Shown one piece after another: positions 33,627-42,489 of a DNA stretch of 64,000 nt (position 1 is its first letter; each line of letters starts with the position of its first letter). The notes beneath the pieces were generated by a model. The model searched no databases and was not told where the DNA came from. It was given only the letters and a program-made list of their open reading frames with translations. Position numbers and translations under genes: made by a program. The stretch is from Serratia odorifera (GTDB lineage Bacteria > Pseudomonadota > Gammaproteobacteria > Enterobacterales > Enterobacteriaceae), in the NCBI RefSeq assembly GCF_900635445.1, contig NZ_LR134117.1, positions 4,402,001-4,466,000 on the forward strand, in the 5' to 3' direction.

Positions 33627-33854
33627 ATGGAAAAGTTATTTTCCCCTGTCGCGGCACGAAAGGCCCAAGAGGAATATTGCAAGAATAAACACGTTCCTCA
33701 TTTCGCGCCAAACGATGGAATTTGTTTTCGCTGTAAAAAAGATATTTATCAGCAGAATGGATTGCGCGGGTATGAAACCGGTATATCGCTCAATGAAGCA
33801 AATACCACGCACGTTATTTACTGCCCACACTGCAACCGCAGTTACTGCGATTAA
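33627..33854 (+). CDS. small zinc-ribbon prophage protein
   Basis: A 75-residue protein with two CxxC pairs: CFRCKKDIY and YCPHCNRSYCD. The pairs likely bind one zinc. It begins MEKLFSPVAARKAQEEYCKN behind GAGAGG. It is just upstream of recE in the recombination operon. Similar small proteins occur in prophages; function unknown. Confidence 0.65.
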   Translation: MEKLFSPVAARKAQEEYCKNKHVPHFAPNDGICFRCKKDIYQQNGLRGYETGISLNEANTTHVIYCPHCNRSYCD

Positions 33855-33864
33855 AACGTAAAAA

Positions 33865-33882
33865 GGCCCGCACAAGGCGGGC
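33865..33882. terminator. GC-rich hairpin after the zinc-ribbon gene
   Basis: GGCCCGC and GCGGGCC form a stem around ACAAG-type loop bases after the stop at 33854. T's follow on the minus strand and A's on the plus strand, so termination would work best leftward. Confidence 0.4.
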
Positions 33883-33951
33883 CAGTTTACCGGTTTTACG
33901 TCCCGGCGACGGGTCACTGGGGAACCACCCCCAATAACCGGAGCATAACCA

Positions 33952-33996
33952 ATGACCAACCGAAGCAGATCACCGATCGGCTGGCATTGTACCTAA
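33952..33996 (+). CDS. 14-residue mini-ORF with strong initiation cassette
   Basis: ATG at 33952 within GGAGCATAACCAATG, reading MTNRSRSPIGWHCT and then TAA, 18 bases before recE. It may be a leader peptide for recE or a remnant of a gene whose start cassette was kept. Translation is not proven. Confidence 0.3.
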   Translation: MTNRSRSPIGWHCT

Positions 33997-34014
33997 ACCT
34001 AGGAGAGTTTCACA

Positions 34015-37000
34015 ATGCAAAATGTTGCCGCCTATCTTTACAGGTCAAAACAGAAATCAGGCAAAAGCCACCTTTTTACCCACTTTGAAGCGAAGTCTGA
34101 CGATCACGCGGAGACAAAGCGTGATTATCTCTTCATGGAAGCTGGTTACTCAAAAGCCGACTACTTTGCGCCGGTGCGCATCGACTTCCCGGTCGTTGAC
34201 GAACTGCCGGCAGAAGGCGAATTCAGCGAAACATTCTGGCTCACCTGGGCGCTGGAAAGCGCCGCCAGCAAAACCTGTGTGCCGCGCGACACGCTCGATC
34301 CGTCCGTGGCATTCCCGAAGCTGTATCCATACATGGTAAAAGCTGCAGGTGATGCAGGAGCAGAAGAAAATGGCAGGAGTACCGCAAAACCGCAGGTGGT
34401 GCAGGAGCAGCAGAAACCTGCAGGCGAATACTTGGCGACCAACCTCGACAAACATACCGTGATCGCCGCTGCCTGGCTGTATGGCCGCGAATGCCTGAAA
34501 CTGAACGAAGAGCAGTTAAAAGCAGCCAAAGCGCTCGTTATGGACGATGCGCAACGTTACCCGCAAAACGTGATTCTGGCACTGACCAGCCTCAAACAGC
34601 ACGAGTTCATTTATCCAGAAATGCCAATCGTTGCAATCGCCGCCATGAAAGCTGTTTGGCTACCGTTCGGCAAAGTGCCAGAACTGGGTAAACTTTGCCA
34701 GTTTGCCACCGAATACCTGGACGCCAAGGTAGAGGAACGTGCGGGCGTTATCACCAAGTGGCAGACTGGCGGCGCCAAGCCAGTCGAAAAAGCCGAGGAG
34801 CAGCGACGCACCGAGTCAGGCGTAACCCTCACCAATGGCACCGAGCCTAACGAACAGGCAGAAGAATCGCCGTGCTGGTCTGGCACGGCAATACCGGCGA
34901 TCGGTGACGCAACGCTAAAAACCCAAGTAGCACTTTCCATTAAAGGGATCCATCCCTCAGATGCGAAGGCTCGTGATGTCAAAGACGCAAACGGCATCGT
35001 TGATGCACGTGATCCCGCGTGGCGCGCCTGGTACAGCACGTACTGTGTTATCGAAGGCATTCAGGAAGTTGATACAGATACGCGGCATGCGATCATTTCC
35101 GAAGGGTTGAAAAACCTCAAGCTTTTGACCGATAACGAAAGCCGCCTGCATTTTGTCAAATCGCGCCTTGCCGGTCACCCGGCATGTCCAGGGTTGATTG
35201 GCTATAAACAGCCTGATGCAGGGGATGCACAACAGGATGACCTGGCTATCAAAACCACCTCAAATGAGGGTGAAAAAACGGAAGTGGCTGTCGTGAGTGC
35301 CATGGGTATCGTAGGCCCAGAGTCTAAACGACGCGTATGGATCCGTAATGAAGTCATGGAAGCGCTCAGCGGAAAAACACGAATCATGAGTGAAAGTGAT
35401 GTCACCGAGCTCATGCAAAACGTCAGCGATGGCAGCGCATCTCTCACTTACGTGGCCCGAGTAGTGGCAATCGATATCGAGCCACACGATCCCTTCTGCC
35501 AGCTCAGCGCTGATGACGTGCATCACATTACCTGTGACGTGTTGGAAAATTGGAATGATGAACCGGATCCGCGTGCAGCGTTTATCAACGAACGTGTCGA
35601 GTTCAATTTGAAAGAAGCTCGCCAGGAATTAGAACTGGCAAACGTCGCTAGCCAGCAGGAAAACGTAGAGATGCCGCAGCCTGATGCCTCAAATGAAGGC
35701 GAAAAAACGGAAGTCGCACAGCAGCATCAGTCCCCTGCAAAAGGAGAACTGCTCAGCATGGGTGCTGGTCAATTCGACGTATCTACACTATTTGCTGAGT
35801 CACCACTGGCCAACGTCACCGTTGATGAACCAGCATCAAACGATTTTCGGGAAAATGGGGATCTGACAACCGAAAATGTTCGGGAATTCCTGAATTCGTC
35901 AACCAAAGCAGCCGATTTGTCAGGTGAAACGGCTAAATTGTCAGATACCGCGGAGCAAGACGAAGTACACAGCGCAGCCACCGCAGCAGCCGACGACGCA
36001 AAACACCGGGAAGAACCGGCCACCACGGCACCGGCATACTTCGAGCCGGGTCGCTATCTGGATATCCCTAACGAGGTCTACCACTCAGCAAACGGCATCA
36101 GCAGCACAATGGCGAAGGATGCGCGGATCAGCCTGATGTATTACCACGGCCGCCACGTCATCAAGTCTATTCAGCGTGAACGCACCGACGCGCTGACATT
36201 CGGCTCGCTGGTTCATACGCTGGCACTCGAGCCAGAAAAACTGGACGCCGAGTTTAGCGTTGAACCGCTTATCCCTGAAGGGGCATTTACCGACACAGCA
36301 TCGATGCGAGCATTTATCGACAAGCACAACGCTGCACTGCCGAAACAGGCCGACGCAGACACGCTTCGGGCAGTAATCGAAAAACACAACGCCACACTGC
36401 CGGTACCGTATGCACTGGGTGGTAATGCCGACGAAATAGGACAGTTCTATGGCCTGCTGCCCGTTGAGTTTCAGCGTATTGGCGAAGACCAAAAACCTAC
36501 TGCGACAGCAATGAAGGCCTGCATCAAAGAATACAATGCCACGCTGCCGGTACCGCTTAAAACCGCAGGTTCACGTGATGCGCTGCTCGAGCAATTGGAA
36601 GCCATCGACCCGGCATTCGTGCAGCTGGAGCGCGCTATTCCTGCCCCTCTACCGGTAAGCGGCAGCAAAGAGGATATGGCTGCGCGTATCAAAACGATTT
36701 TGCCGACGGCGGTATTCGCCGACGAACTTATCAGCGCCTGGAAAAATAACAGCGAGCCGCGCCAGACAGTCACTCAGCAACAGTTCCAACATGCAAAAGC
36801 GATTCAATATGCCCTGCTGTCTCACCCTCAGGCCGGGAAATGGCTGCAACATCCGCAGCGTGATACAGAGGTAAGTTACTTCGGGATTGATGAAGAGACG
36901 GGGCTCGACGTTCGGGTTCGCCCCGATCTGGAAGTAGACACCGGCGTACGACGGATTGCCATCGACCTGAAAACCGTCAGCCTGCCGTACGTCAAGCAGG

Positions 37001-37323
37001 ATAACCTCCGTCAGCGCCTACACCGCGAAATCATCGAGCGCGATTACCACATGAGCGCCGGCATGTATTGCGACGTCGGGATGTTCGACCAGTTCTTCTG
37101 GATCTTCGTCAACAAAGAACCAGGTTACCACTGGGTGGCAGTCGTCGAGGCCTCCGCCGATGAACTGGCTTTGGGCCGCGCCATTTACAAACAGCAGTTG
37201 GCAGCAATCCGCAACGCAATGGATACCGGTATCTGGCCGGAGCCCATAACCGAGGTATTTACTGACACCCTGACCGATTACGAACTGTCACGCCTGAAAG
37301 AGCTGAACGGAGAGCCATCATGA
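34015..37323 (+). CDS. recE: exodeoxyribonuclease VIII (RecE)
   Basis: A 1102-residue protein, longer than Rac RecE (866). Residues up to about 680 are a variable region with acidic linkers and a duplicated SNEGEKTEVA sequence. The C-terminal 400 residues are the 5'-3' exonuclease: YLDIPNEVYHSANGISSTMA, TFGSLVHTLALEPEKLDAEF, then the PD-(D/E)xK core VRPDLEVD...AIDLKTV and YHMSAGMYCD. It degrades double-stranded ends to give 3' tails for RecT. It overlaps recT by four bases. Confidence 0.9.
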   Translation: MQNVAAYLYRSKQKSGKSHLFTHFEAKSDDHAETKRDYLFMEAGYSKADYFAPVRIDFPVVDELPAEGEFSETFWLTWALESAASKTCVPRDTLDPSVAFPKLYPYMVKAAGDAGAEENGRSTAKPQVVQEQQKPAGEYLATNLDKHTVIAAAWLYGRECLKLNEEQLKAAKALVMDDAQRYPQNVILALTSLKQHEFIYPEMPIVAIAAMKAVWLPFGKVPELGKLCQFATEYLDAKVEERAGVITKWQTGGAKPVEKAEEQRRTESGVTLTNGTEPNEQAEESPCWSGTAIPAIGDATLKTQVALSIKGIHPSDAKARDVKDANGIVDARDPAWRAWYSTYCVIEGIQEVDTDTRHAIISEGLKNLKLLTDNESRLHFVKSRLAGHPACPGLIGYKQPDAGDAQQDDLAIKTTSNEGEKTEVAVVSAMGIVGPESKRRVWIRNEVMEALSGKTRIMSESDVTELMQNVSDGSASLTYVARVVAIDIEPHDPFCQLSADDVHHITCDVLENWNDEPDPRAAFINERVEFNLKEARQELELANVASQQENVEMPQPDASNEGEKTEVAQQHQSPAKGELLSMGAGQFDVSTLFAESPLANVTVDEPASNDFRENGDLTTENVREFLNSSTKAADLSGETAKLSDTAEQDEVHSAATAAADDAKHREEPATTAPAYFEPGRYLDIPNEVYHSANGISSTMAKDARISLMYYHGRHVIKSIQRERTDALTFGSLVHTLALEPEKLDAEFSVEPLIPEGAFTDTASMRAFIDKHNAALPKQADADTLRAVIEKHNATLPVPYALGGNADEIGQFYGLLPVEFQRIGEDQKPTATAMKACIKEYNATLPVPLKTAGSRDALLEQLEAIDPAFVQLERAIPAPLPVSGSKEDMAARIKTILPTAVFADELISAWKNNSEPRQTVTQQQFQHAKAIQYALLSHPQAGKWLQHPQRDTEVSYFGIDEETGLDVRVRPDLEVDTGVRRIAIDLKTVSLPYVKQDNLRQRLHREIIERDYHMSAGMYCDVGMFDQFFWIFVNKEPGYHWVAVVEASADELALGRAIYKQQLAAIRNAMDTGIWPEPITEVFTDTLTDYELSRLKELNGEPS

Positions 37324-38378
37324 GCACTGAAATTATCGAACAGAAGAAAAACGGCATCATCGACAATGTATCCATCCTGACTAATGGCGATTTGTTTGAT
37401 CGCCTGATGAAAATTTCAGAAGTGATGGCGAAAAGTGGCGCAATGGTGCCTCAACATTTTCGCGATCAACCCGATGCCTGTATGGCGATCACTATGCAGG
37501 CAGCGCGTTGGGGTATGGACCCCTTCGTCGTTGCTCAAAAGACCCATCTGGTTAACGGCACGCTGGGTTATGAGGCTCAGTTGGTCAACGCCATTATCAA
37601 CAGCATGGCGCCAACTAAAGATCGCATTCACTTCGAATGGTTCGGGCCGTGGGAAAATATCCTTGGCTGTTTTGTCGAGAAAACCGGTAAAAGTGGAAAT
37701 AAATACATCGCCCCAGGCTGGTCTCTTGCCGATGAAAAAGGCGTCGGTGTCCGTGCATGGGCCACGTTAAAAGGGGAAGACGAACCGCGTGAACTGGTGC
37801 TTTATTTGTCTCAGGCACAGGTGCGTAATTCAACGTTGTGGGCAAGTGACCCTCGCCAGCAGTTGGCGTATTTATCCGTTAAACGTTGGGCTCGTTTGTA
37901 TTGCCCGGATGTGATCCTGGGTATCTATTCTGACGATGAACTGCTGGAGCCAACGCCGCGCGCCGAGAAGGATATAACACCCGTTGCATCTGCTGTCACC
38001 GAGCTGGATAGCCCTCCTACTTCAACAGAACCAGATGCAGGAAAAGCCGCCGAGTTGGCAGAAGCCCTTAGCGCCGCGCTGGACGAAGCCAGTACTCAGG
38101 AAGAAGCCGCCACCATCGAACAGCGGATCGCCAAGCACAAGGACGCTCTGGGCAGCTCTCTGCTGTTCAGTCTGCGAGGAAAGGCTCAGAAAAAACGCAG
38201 TGGTTTTAGGGGCGTGTCCGAAATTGATGCAGCATTCAGCGCCCTGGATGGCACCGATAACCAGAAATTTCAGCAATTGGAAACGCTGGTAGCGAACTGG
38301 AAAAATGCCCTGCCACCAGCAGATTATGAGCGCTTTACTTTGGCACTGGACGACCTGCGACCGGAGTACCAGCAATGA
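37320..38378 (+). CDS. recT: RecT-type recombinase
   Basis: A 352-residue single-strand annealing protein. The core (residues 30-210) has PDACMAITMQAARWGMDPF, LGYEAQLVNAIINSMAP and WASDPRQQLAYLSVKRWARL, all typical of RecT. The C-terminal part is more acidic and variable than in Rac RecT (269 residues). It forms the RecET pair with the exonuclease and serves replication-linked recombination of phage DNA. Confidence 0.88.
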   Translation: MSTEIIEQKKNGIIDNVSILTNGDLFDRLMKISEVMAKSGAMVPQHFRDQPDACMAITMQAARWGMDPFVVAQKTHLVNGTLGYEAQLVNAIINSMAPTKDRIHFEWFGPWENILGCFVEKTGKSGNKYIAPGWSLADEKGVGVRAWATLKGEDEPRELVLYLSQAQVRNSTLWASDPRQQLAYLSVKRWARLYCPDVILGIYSDDELLEPTPRAEKDITPVASAVTELDSPPTSTEPDAGKAAELAEALSAALDEASTQEEAATIEQRIAKHKDALGSSLLFSLRGKAQKKRSGFRGVSEIDAAFSALDGTDNQKFQQLETLVANWKNALPPADYERFTLALDDLRPEYQQ

Positions 38379-38563
38379 TCGACGTCCTGATCGGCTTTGT
38401 CCTGCTGGTCAGTCCGTGCGGCCACGACGCCTGCGACGCGCTGCCGGTGTCTGAACGGGTTTACTCGACCAAAGCTGAATGTGTGCAGGTGAAAAAGGCT
38501 ATCCAGTTACGCCGGCCGCACGCTGTTCTGTACTGCAGCGAAGTCTATCGACCTGAGAAATGA
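38375..38563 (+). CDS. small Cys-containing prophage protein (DUF1482-like)
   Basis: A 62-residue protein with a hydrophobic N-terminus (MIDVLIGFVLLVSPCGHDAC) and the C-terminal CSEVYR typical of DUF1482 proteins, which lie next to recT or xis in prophages. The N-terminus may be a signal or a membrane anchor. Overlaps recT by four bases. Function unknown. Confidence 0.55.
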   Translation: MIDVLIGFVLLVSPCGHDACDALPVSERVYSTKAECVQVKKAIQLRRPHAVLYCSEVYRPEK

Positions 38564-38633
38564 TTTTCGAAAATCAAAACACAACGCAGGCCATGAGTAA
38601 GATCGTGGCCGGTTGTGCGTAGGAGCATAACCA

Positions 38634-38879
38634 ATGTCACGAACTCAATTATTGAAGGAATGGGCGATAGAAGAATTTGGTTCGGAGGATTGTCCGAGTT
38701 ACACAACCATTCTGTCTTACGCAAAAAACAACATGATCGATCCACCAGCAAAGAAAGCGGGTCGATATTGGCGGGTAGACAAAGGGGCCAGATATATCGG
38801 TCTTTCATGTAAACCTGTGACAAAGAAAAACGACGATCCCCGCTTGCTGAGGATTTTAAATGATGGGCAGGCCTCGTAA
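38634..38879 (+). CDS. excisionase (Xis)
   Basis: An 81-residue winged-helix protein: LLKEWAIEEFGSEDCPSYTT, then AGRYWRVDKGARYIGL, the pattern of lambdoid and e14-like Xis. It starts in the cassette GGAGCATAACCAATG and its 3' end overlaps int by 20 bases. It steers the integrase towards excision. Confidence 0.8.
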   Translation: MSRTQLLKEWAIEEFGSEDCPSYTTILSYAKNNMIDPPAKKAGRYWRVDKGARYIGLSCKPVTKKNDDPRLLRILNDGQAS

Positions 38880-39987
38880 ATTTGCGTTGAATATTCCAGG
38901 GCTTTATTGCAGCACTGACAAGCGAACTCAGCGCATATATTGGAAATATAAGCACCCTCTCACCGGCGCAGTCCATGGTTTAGGGACTAATGCCGAAGAA
39001 GCAAAAGCGATAGCAATCGAAGCTAATAACAGATTATCAGAGCAGCAACTGCGCAATACTCTTGCCGTTCGGGACAAGCTGAGCCGTGCGGTCGGCGGAA
39101 GCATCAGTGTTTCAACGTGGCTCGATCGTTATCTGGTGATCCAGGAGGAGCGCAAAGCAGCAAAAGAAATTACTGAGAACACCGTTAAACAAAAAATCGC
39201 CCCAGTTAAAGCCATGCGGAATGCATTGGCATCTAAACCGATCCGCGATGTAGATACCCGTGATATTGCGGACATTCTGGATGATTACAAAAAACAGGGC
39301 CATACCAGAATGGCGCAGGTGGTCAGGACAACGCTGATCGATGTTTTCAAAGAAGCGCAACATGCCGGCGAAGTTCCTCCAGGTTACAACCCTGCCGAGG
39401 CGACGAAAAACCCACATAACCGTATAGGTCGTGAACGTATGATTTTAGATGAATTCAATACCATGCTTAGCGTGACGCCACCGCCGCTTGAGTACATGAA
39501 GAATGCTATGTTACTGGGCCTGGTTACAGCCCAACGACAGGGAGACATCAGCAAAATGCAGTTTTCAGACATGTGGGACGGCCATCTACACGTTGAACAG
39601 ATAAAAACCGGGGCTAAGGTCGCAATACCGCTTTCCCTTCGCTGTGATGCCATTGGCATGACTCTGGAGCAAGTAATCGCTCAGTGTCGGGATCATATCG
39701 TCAGCCCTTACCTCGTCCACTACACGCACAATACGGCAATGGCCAGGCGTGGAGGCATGGTTAAGCCCAATACGATCAGTACCAGCTTTAAAAAAATTCG
39801 CGAGCTGTCGGGGTTATCTTGGAGCAAGGGCACACCACCCAGTTTTCACGAAATTCGTTCGCTGGCAGAACGCTTATACCGGGAGCAAAAAATCAATACT
39901 CGGGATTTACTGGGACATAAAAGTCAGAGTCAAACCGATCGATACAACGATGACCGAGGCAAAGAATGGAGAGTTGTTGGTGCGTGA
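38860..39987 (+). CDS. phage integrase (tyrosine recombinase, e14-like)
   Basis: A 375-residue integrase (374 if the second ATG is used). An N-terminal arm-binding domain (RTQRIYWKYKHPLTGAVHGL) and a SAM-like core-binding domain (STWLDRYLVIQEER) precede the catalytic domain with VTAQRQGD, FHEIRSL (His330, Arg333), LLGH (His353) and the nucleophile Tyr362. It is the last phage gene before icd, as in prophages that integrate into the 3' end of icd. Confidence 0.9.
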   Translation: MMGRPRKFALNIPGLYCSTDKRTQRIYWKYKHPLTGAVHGLGTNAEEAKAIAIEANNRLSEQQLRNTLAVRDKLSRAVGGSISVSTWLDRYLVIQEERKAAKEITENTVKQKIAPVKAMRNALASKPIRDVDTRDIADILDDYKKQGHTRMAQVVRTTLIDVFKEAQHAGEVPPGYNPAEATKNPHNRIGRERMILDEFNTMLSVTPPPLEYMKNAMLLGLVTAQRQGDISKMQFSDMWDGHLHVEQIKTGAKVAIPLSLRCDAIGMTLEQVIAQCRDHIVSPYLVHYTHNTAMARRGGMVKPNTISTSFKKIRELSGLSWSKGTPPSFHEIRSLAERLYREQKINTRDLLGHKSQSQTDRYNDDRGKEWRVVGA

Positions 39988-40008
39988 AAATCGGTCATTT
40001 TTCATACC

Positions 40009-40044
40009 GTTTTGCAGAAGAGTTTTGCAGAGGTTTTGCAGAAG
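40009..40044. repeat. three direct repeats GTTTTGCAGA (candidate arm-type integrase sites)
   Basis: Copies at 40009-40020, 40022-40032 and 40033-40044, spaced 13 and 11 bases, in the 124 bases between the int stop and icd. Near-helical spacing and location fit arm-type Int or Xis binding sites of attR. Confidence 0.55.
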
Positions 40045-40111
40045 AATTTTTAAGGTGGGAAAAAATACGGGGACATCTCGCCCCCGTTAACATTAGCTAC
40101 AATGGAGTAAC

Positions 40112-41365
40112 TTACATGTGTTTAACGATAGCGTCGCCAAACTCTGAACATTTCAGCAGTTTAGCGCCTTCCATCAGGCGTTCGAAGTCATAGGTCACGG
40201 TCTTGGCAGCGATTGCGCCTTCGGTGCCCTTAACAATCAGGTCAGCCGCTTCGAACCAGCCCAGGTGACGCAGCATCATTTCAGCAGACAGGATCACTGA
40301 ACCTGGGTTCACTTTATCCTGACCGGCATATTTAGGCGCCGTGCCGTGGGTTGCTTCAAACAGTGCGCATTCGTCGCCAATGTTGGCGCCAGGGGCAATA
40401 CCGATACCGCCAACCTGTGCCGCCAGAGCATCGGAAATGTAGTCACCGTTCAGGTTCATACAGGCGATCACGTCGTATTCTGCCGGACGCAGCAGGATTT
40501 GCTGCAGGAACGCATCGGCGATCACGTCTTTAACCACGATCTCTTTGCCGGTGTTCGGGTTCTTGATCTTCAGCCATGGGCCGCCGTCAATCAGTTCACC
40601 GCCAAACTCTTCGCGCGCCAGCTCGTAGCCCCAATCCTTGAAGGCACCTTCGGTGAACTTCATGATGTTGCCTTTGTGAACCAGCGTCACGGAATCACGG
40701 TCATTGACGATCGCGTATTCGATGGCCGCACGCACCAGACGTTTGGTGCCTTCTTCCGAGCACGGCTTGACGCCGATACCGCACTGCTCAGGGAAGCGGA
40801 TCTTCTTCACGCCCATTTCGTCGCGCAGGAACTTGATGACTTTGTCTGCTTCGGCAGAGCCCGCTTTCCATTCGATACCGGCGTAGATGTCTTCGGCGTT
40901 TTCGCGGAAGATCACCATATCGGTCAGTTCCGGGTGTTTAACCGGGCTTGGCGTGCCCTGGTAGTAACGCACCGGACGCAGGCAGACATACAGGTCGAGC
41001 TGTTGGCGCAGCGCCACGTTCAGGGAACGAATACCGCCGCCGACTGGCGTGGTCAGTGGGCCCTTGATGGCAACGCGGTAATCACGGATCAGATCCAGGG
41101 TTTCATCCGGCAGCCACACGTCTTTCCCGTAAACGTGAGTGGATTTTTCACCGGTGTAGATTTCCATCCAGGAGATTTTACGCTCGCCGTGGTAGGCTTT
41201 TTTTACTGCAGCATCAACCACGTTAATCATGGCAGGGGTTACGTCAACGCCAATACCGTCGCCTTCGATGAACGGAATGATCGGGTTATGCGGAACAACC
41301 AGTTTACCCTGGGCATCGACCGTAATCTTTTTACCTTCTGCCGGAACAACTACTTTGCTTTCCAT
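40112..41365 (-). CDS. icd: isocitrate dehydrogenase (NADP+)
   Basis: A 417-residue TCA-cycle enzyme converting isocitrate to 2-oxoglutarate. It has VGGGIRSLNVALRQ with the Ser that is phosphorylated by AceK, the substrate and cofactor segments GDYISDALAAQVGGIGIAPG (in part) and GTAPKYAGQDKVNPGS. It starts MESKVVVPAEGKK behind GGAGAGG; a longer start is unlikely. The C-terminal residues (GDAIVKHM) differ from E. coli (GDAIIENM), as expected if the prophage supplies the 3' end on integration. Confidence 0.95.
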   Translation of the reverse strand: MESKVVVPAEGKKITVDAQGKLVVPHNPIIPFIEGDGIGVDVTPAMINVVDAAVKKAYHGERKISWMEIYTGEKSTHVYGKDVWLPDETLDLIRDYRVAIKGPLTTPVGGGIRSLNVALRQQLDLYVCLRPVRYYQGTPSPVKHPELTDMVIFRENAEDIYAGIEWKAGSAEADKVIKFLRDEMGVKKIRFPEQCGIGVKPCSEEGTKRLVRAAIEYAIVNDRDSVTLVHKGNIMKFTEGAFKDWGYELAREEFGGELIDGGPWLKIKNPNTGKEIVVKDVIADAFLQQILLRPAEYDVIACMNLNGDYISDALAAQVGGIGIAPGANIGDECALFEATHGTAPKYAGQDKVNPGSVILSAEMMLRHLGWFEAADLIVKGTEGAIAAKTVTYDFERLMEGAKLLKCSEFGDAIVKHM

Positions 41366-41463
41366 CAACCTCTCCTTCAAGCGCAATTTTTGTTAATGCT
41401 TTGTAAGATGCGTGTCAATACTACTCGAATATTCTACCCGCGCCAATCCGAAACGGATTCGGC

Positions 41464-41469
41464 TATAAT
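41464..41469 (+). promoter_or_regulatory. -10 element of rluE promoter
   Basis: A consensus TATAAT lies 29 bases before the ATG of rluE at 41498, in the divergent icd-rluE gap. The first in-frame ATG (41468) is inside this box, which supports starting rluE at 41498. No strong -35 sequence is seen. Confidence 0.6.
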
Positions 41470-41497
41470 GCGCCTATCATTTGCCAGCACAACCGTT

Positions 41498-42124
41498 ATG
41501 ACTAAATTCCCTGTTAAAAATCACCAAGTTAAACGATTCAGCCAGCCAAAGCCCGCCAAACGCCCCGCCATGCACGGGCCGCGCAGGGTGATATTATTCA
41601 ACAAACCGTTCGACGTATTACCGCAGTTTACCGACGAAGCCGGCCGCGCCACGCTGAAGGAATTCATCCCTTTCAATGACGTCTACGCCGCCGGGAGACT
41701 GGATCGCGACAGCGAAGGCCTGCTGGTATTGACCAACGACGGCAAGCTGCAGGCGCAATTGACCCAGCCGGGCAAACGCACCGGCAAGGTGTATTACGTG
41801 CAGGTGGAAGGCGCGCCGCAAGACGACGATGTGGCACCGTTACGTGCCGGGGTGACGCTGAAAGACGGGCCGACCCTGCCTGCCGGCGTCGAGCTGGTGG
41901 ACGAGCCGACCTGGCTGTGGCCACGCCATCCTCCGATCCGCGAGCGGAAGGCCATCCCCACCCGCTGGTTGAAAATAACCCTGTATGAAGGGCGAAACCG
42001 CCAGGTACGGCGCATGACCGCGCATATCGGCTTTCCGACTCTGCGTTTGATTCGCTACAGTATGGGAGAGCTTGCGCTGGGCGAACTCCAGCCCGGCGAA
42101 TGGAAACTTATCGAGTCGCTGTAA
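41498..42124 (+). CDS. rluE: 23S rRNA pseudouridine(2457) synthase
   Basis: A 208-residue RsuA-family enzyme making pseudouridine 2457 in 23S rRNA. It lacks the S4 domain. The catalytic Asp is in AAGRLDRDSEGLLVLTNDG; KVYYVQVEG and EGRNRQVRRMTAHIGFPTLR (in part) complete the signature. It starts MTKFPVKNHQVKRFSQ. The same icd-rluE-nudJ-mnmA-hflD-purB order occurs in E. coli. Confidence 0.92.
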   Translation: MTKFPVKNHQVKRFSQPKPAKRPAMHGPRRVILFNKPFDVLPQFTDEAGRATLKEFIPFNDVYAAGRLDRDSEGLLVLTNDGKLQAQLTQPGKRTGKVYYVQVEGAPQDDDVAPLRAGVTLKDGPTLPAGVELVDEPTWLWPRHPPIRERKAIPTRWLKITLYEGRNRQVRRMTAHIGFPTLRLIRYSMGELALGELQPGEWKLIESL

Positions 42125-42144
42125 TCCTACAAGGAGTCGCCGCT

Positions 42145-42480
42145 ATGGGAAAAACCCTTCCGCTGATGTTGTCTACGCTACTGTGCGTCGCCGGCGCGCA
42201 GGCTGCCAGTTTCGACTGTCGCCAGGCGACGGCAACCGATGAGCGCGCCATCTGCGCCAGCCGCTCGCTGAGCGATAAAGACGTAGAAATGGCCACCAAA
42301 TACCAGTTTTTGCGCGGCCTGTTTGCCATGGGCATGCGTGGCAATATGCAGGACGACCAAACCCGTTGGCTGGCGCAGCGCAATCGCTGCGGCAATGACG
42401 TCAACTGTCTGAGTAACAGCTACGCCACGCGCATCGCCGAACTGGATGCCATTTATCAGCATATCGATAAACCGCTGTAA
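42145..42480 (+). CDS. LprI/DUF1311-like secreted protein
   Basis: A 111-residue protein with a signal peptide (MGKTLPLMLSTLLCVAGAQA, cleavage after AQA). The mature part has FDCRQATATDERAICASRSL and RNRCGNDVNCL, the four-Cys pattern of lysozyme-inhibitor LprI-type domains. It lies between rluE and nudJ with a good AAGGAG. Periplasmic; substrate unknown. Confidence 0.75.
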   Translation: MGKTLPLMLSTLLCVAGAQAASFDCRQATATDERAICASRSLSDKDVEMATKYQFLRGLFAMGMRGNMQDDQTRWLAQRNRCGNDVNCLSNSYATRIAELDAIYQHIDKPL

Positions 42481-42489
42481 GGAGCCGTC

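Noticed and set aside
1..40100. CRISPR array or tRNA genes in the prophage
   Set aside because: No regularly spaced repeats and no cloverleaf-like sequence were seen on either strand.
40346..41497. Long plus-strand frame joined to the front of rluE
   Set aside because: It is antisense to icd, and the rluE promoter and family start are at 41464 and 41498. The frame is open only because of the codon bias of icd.
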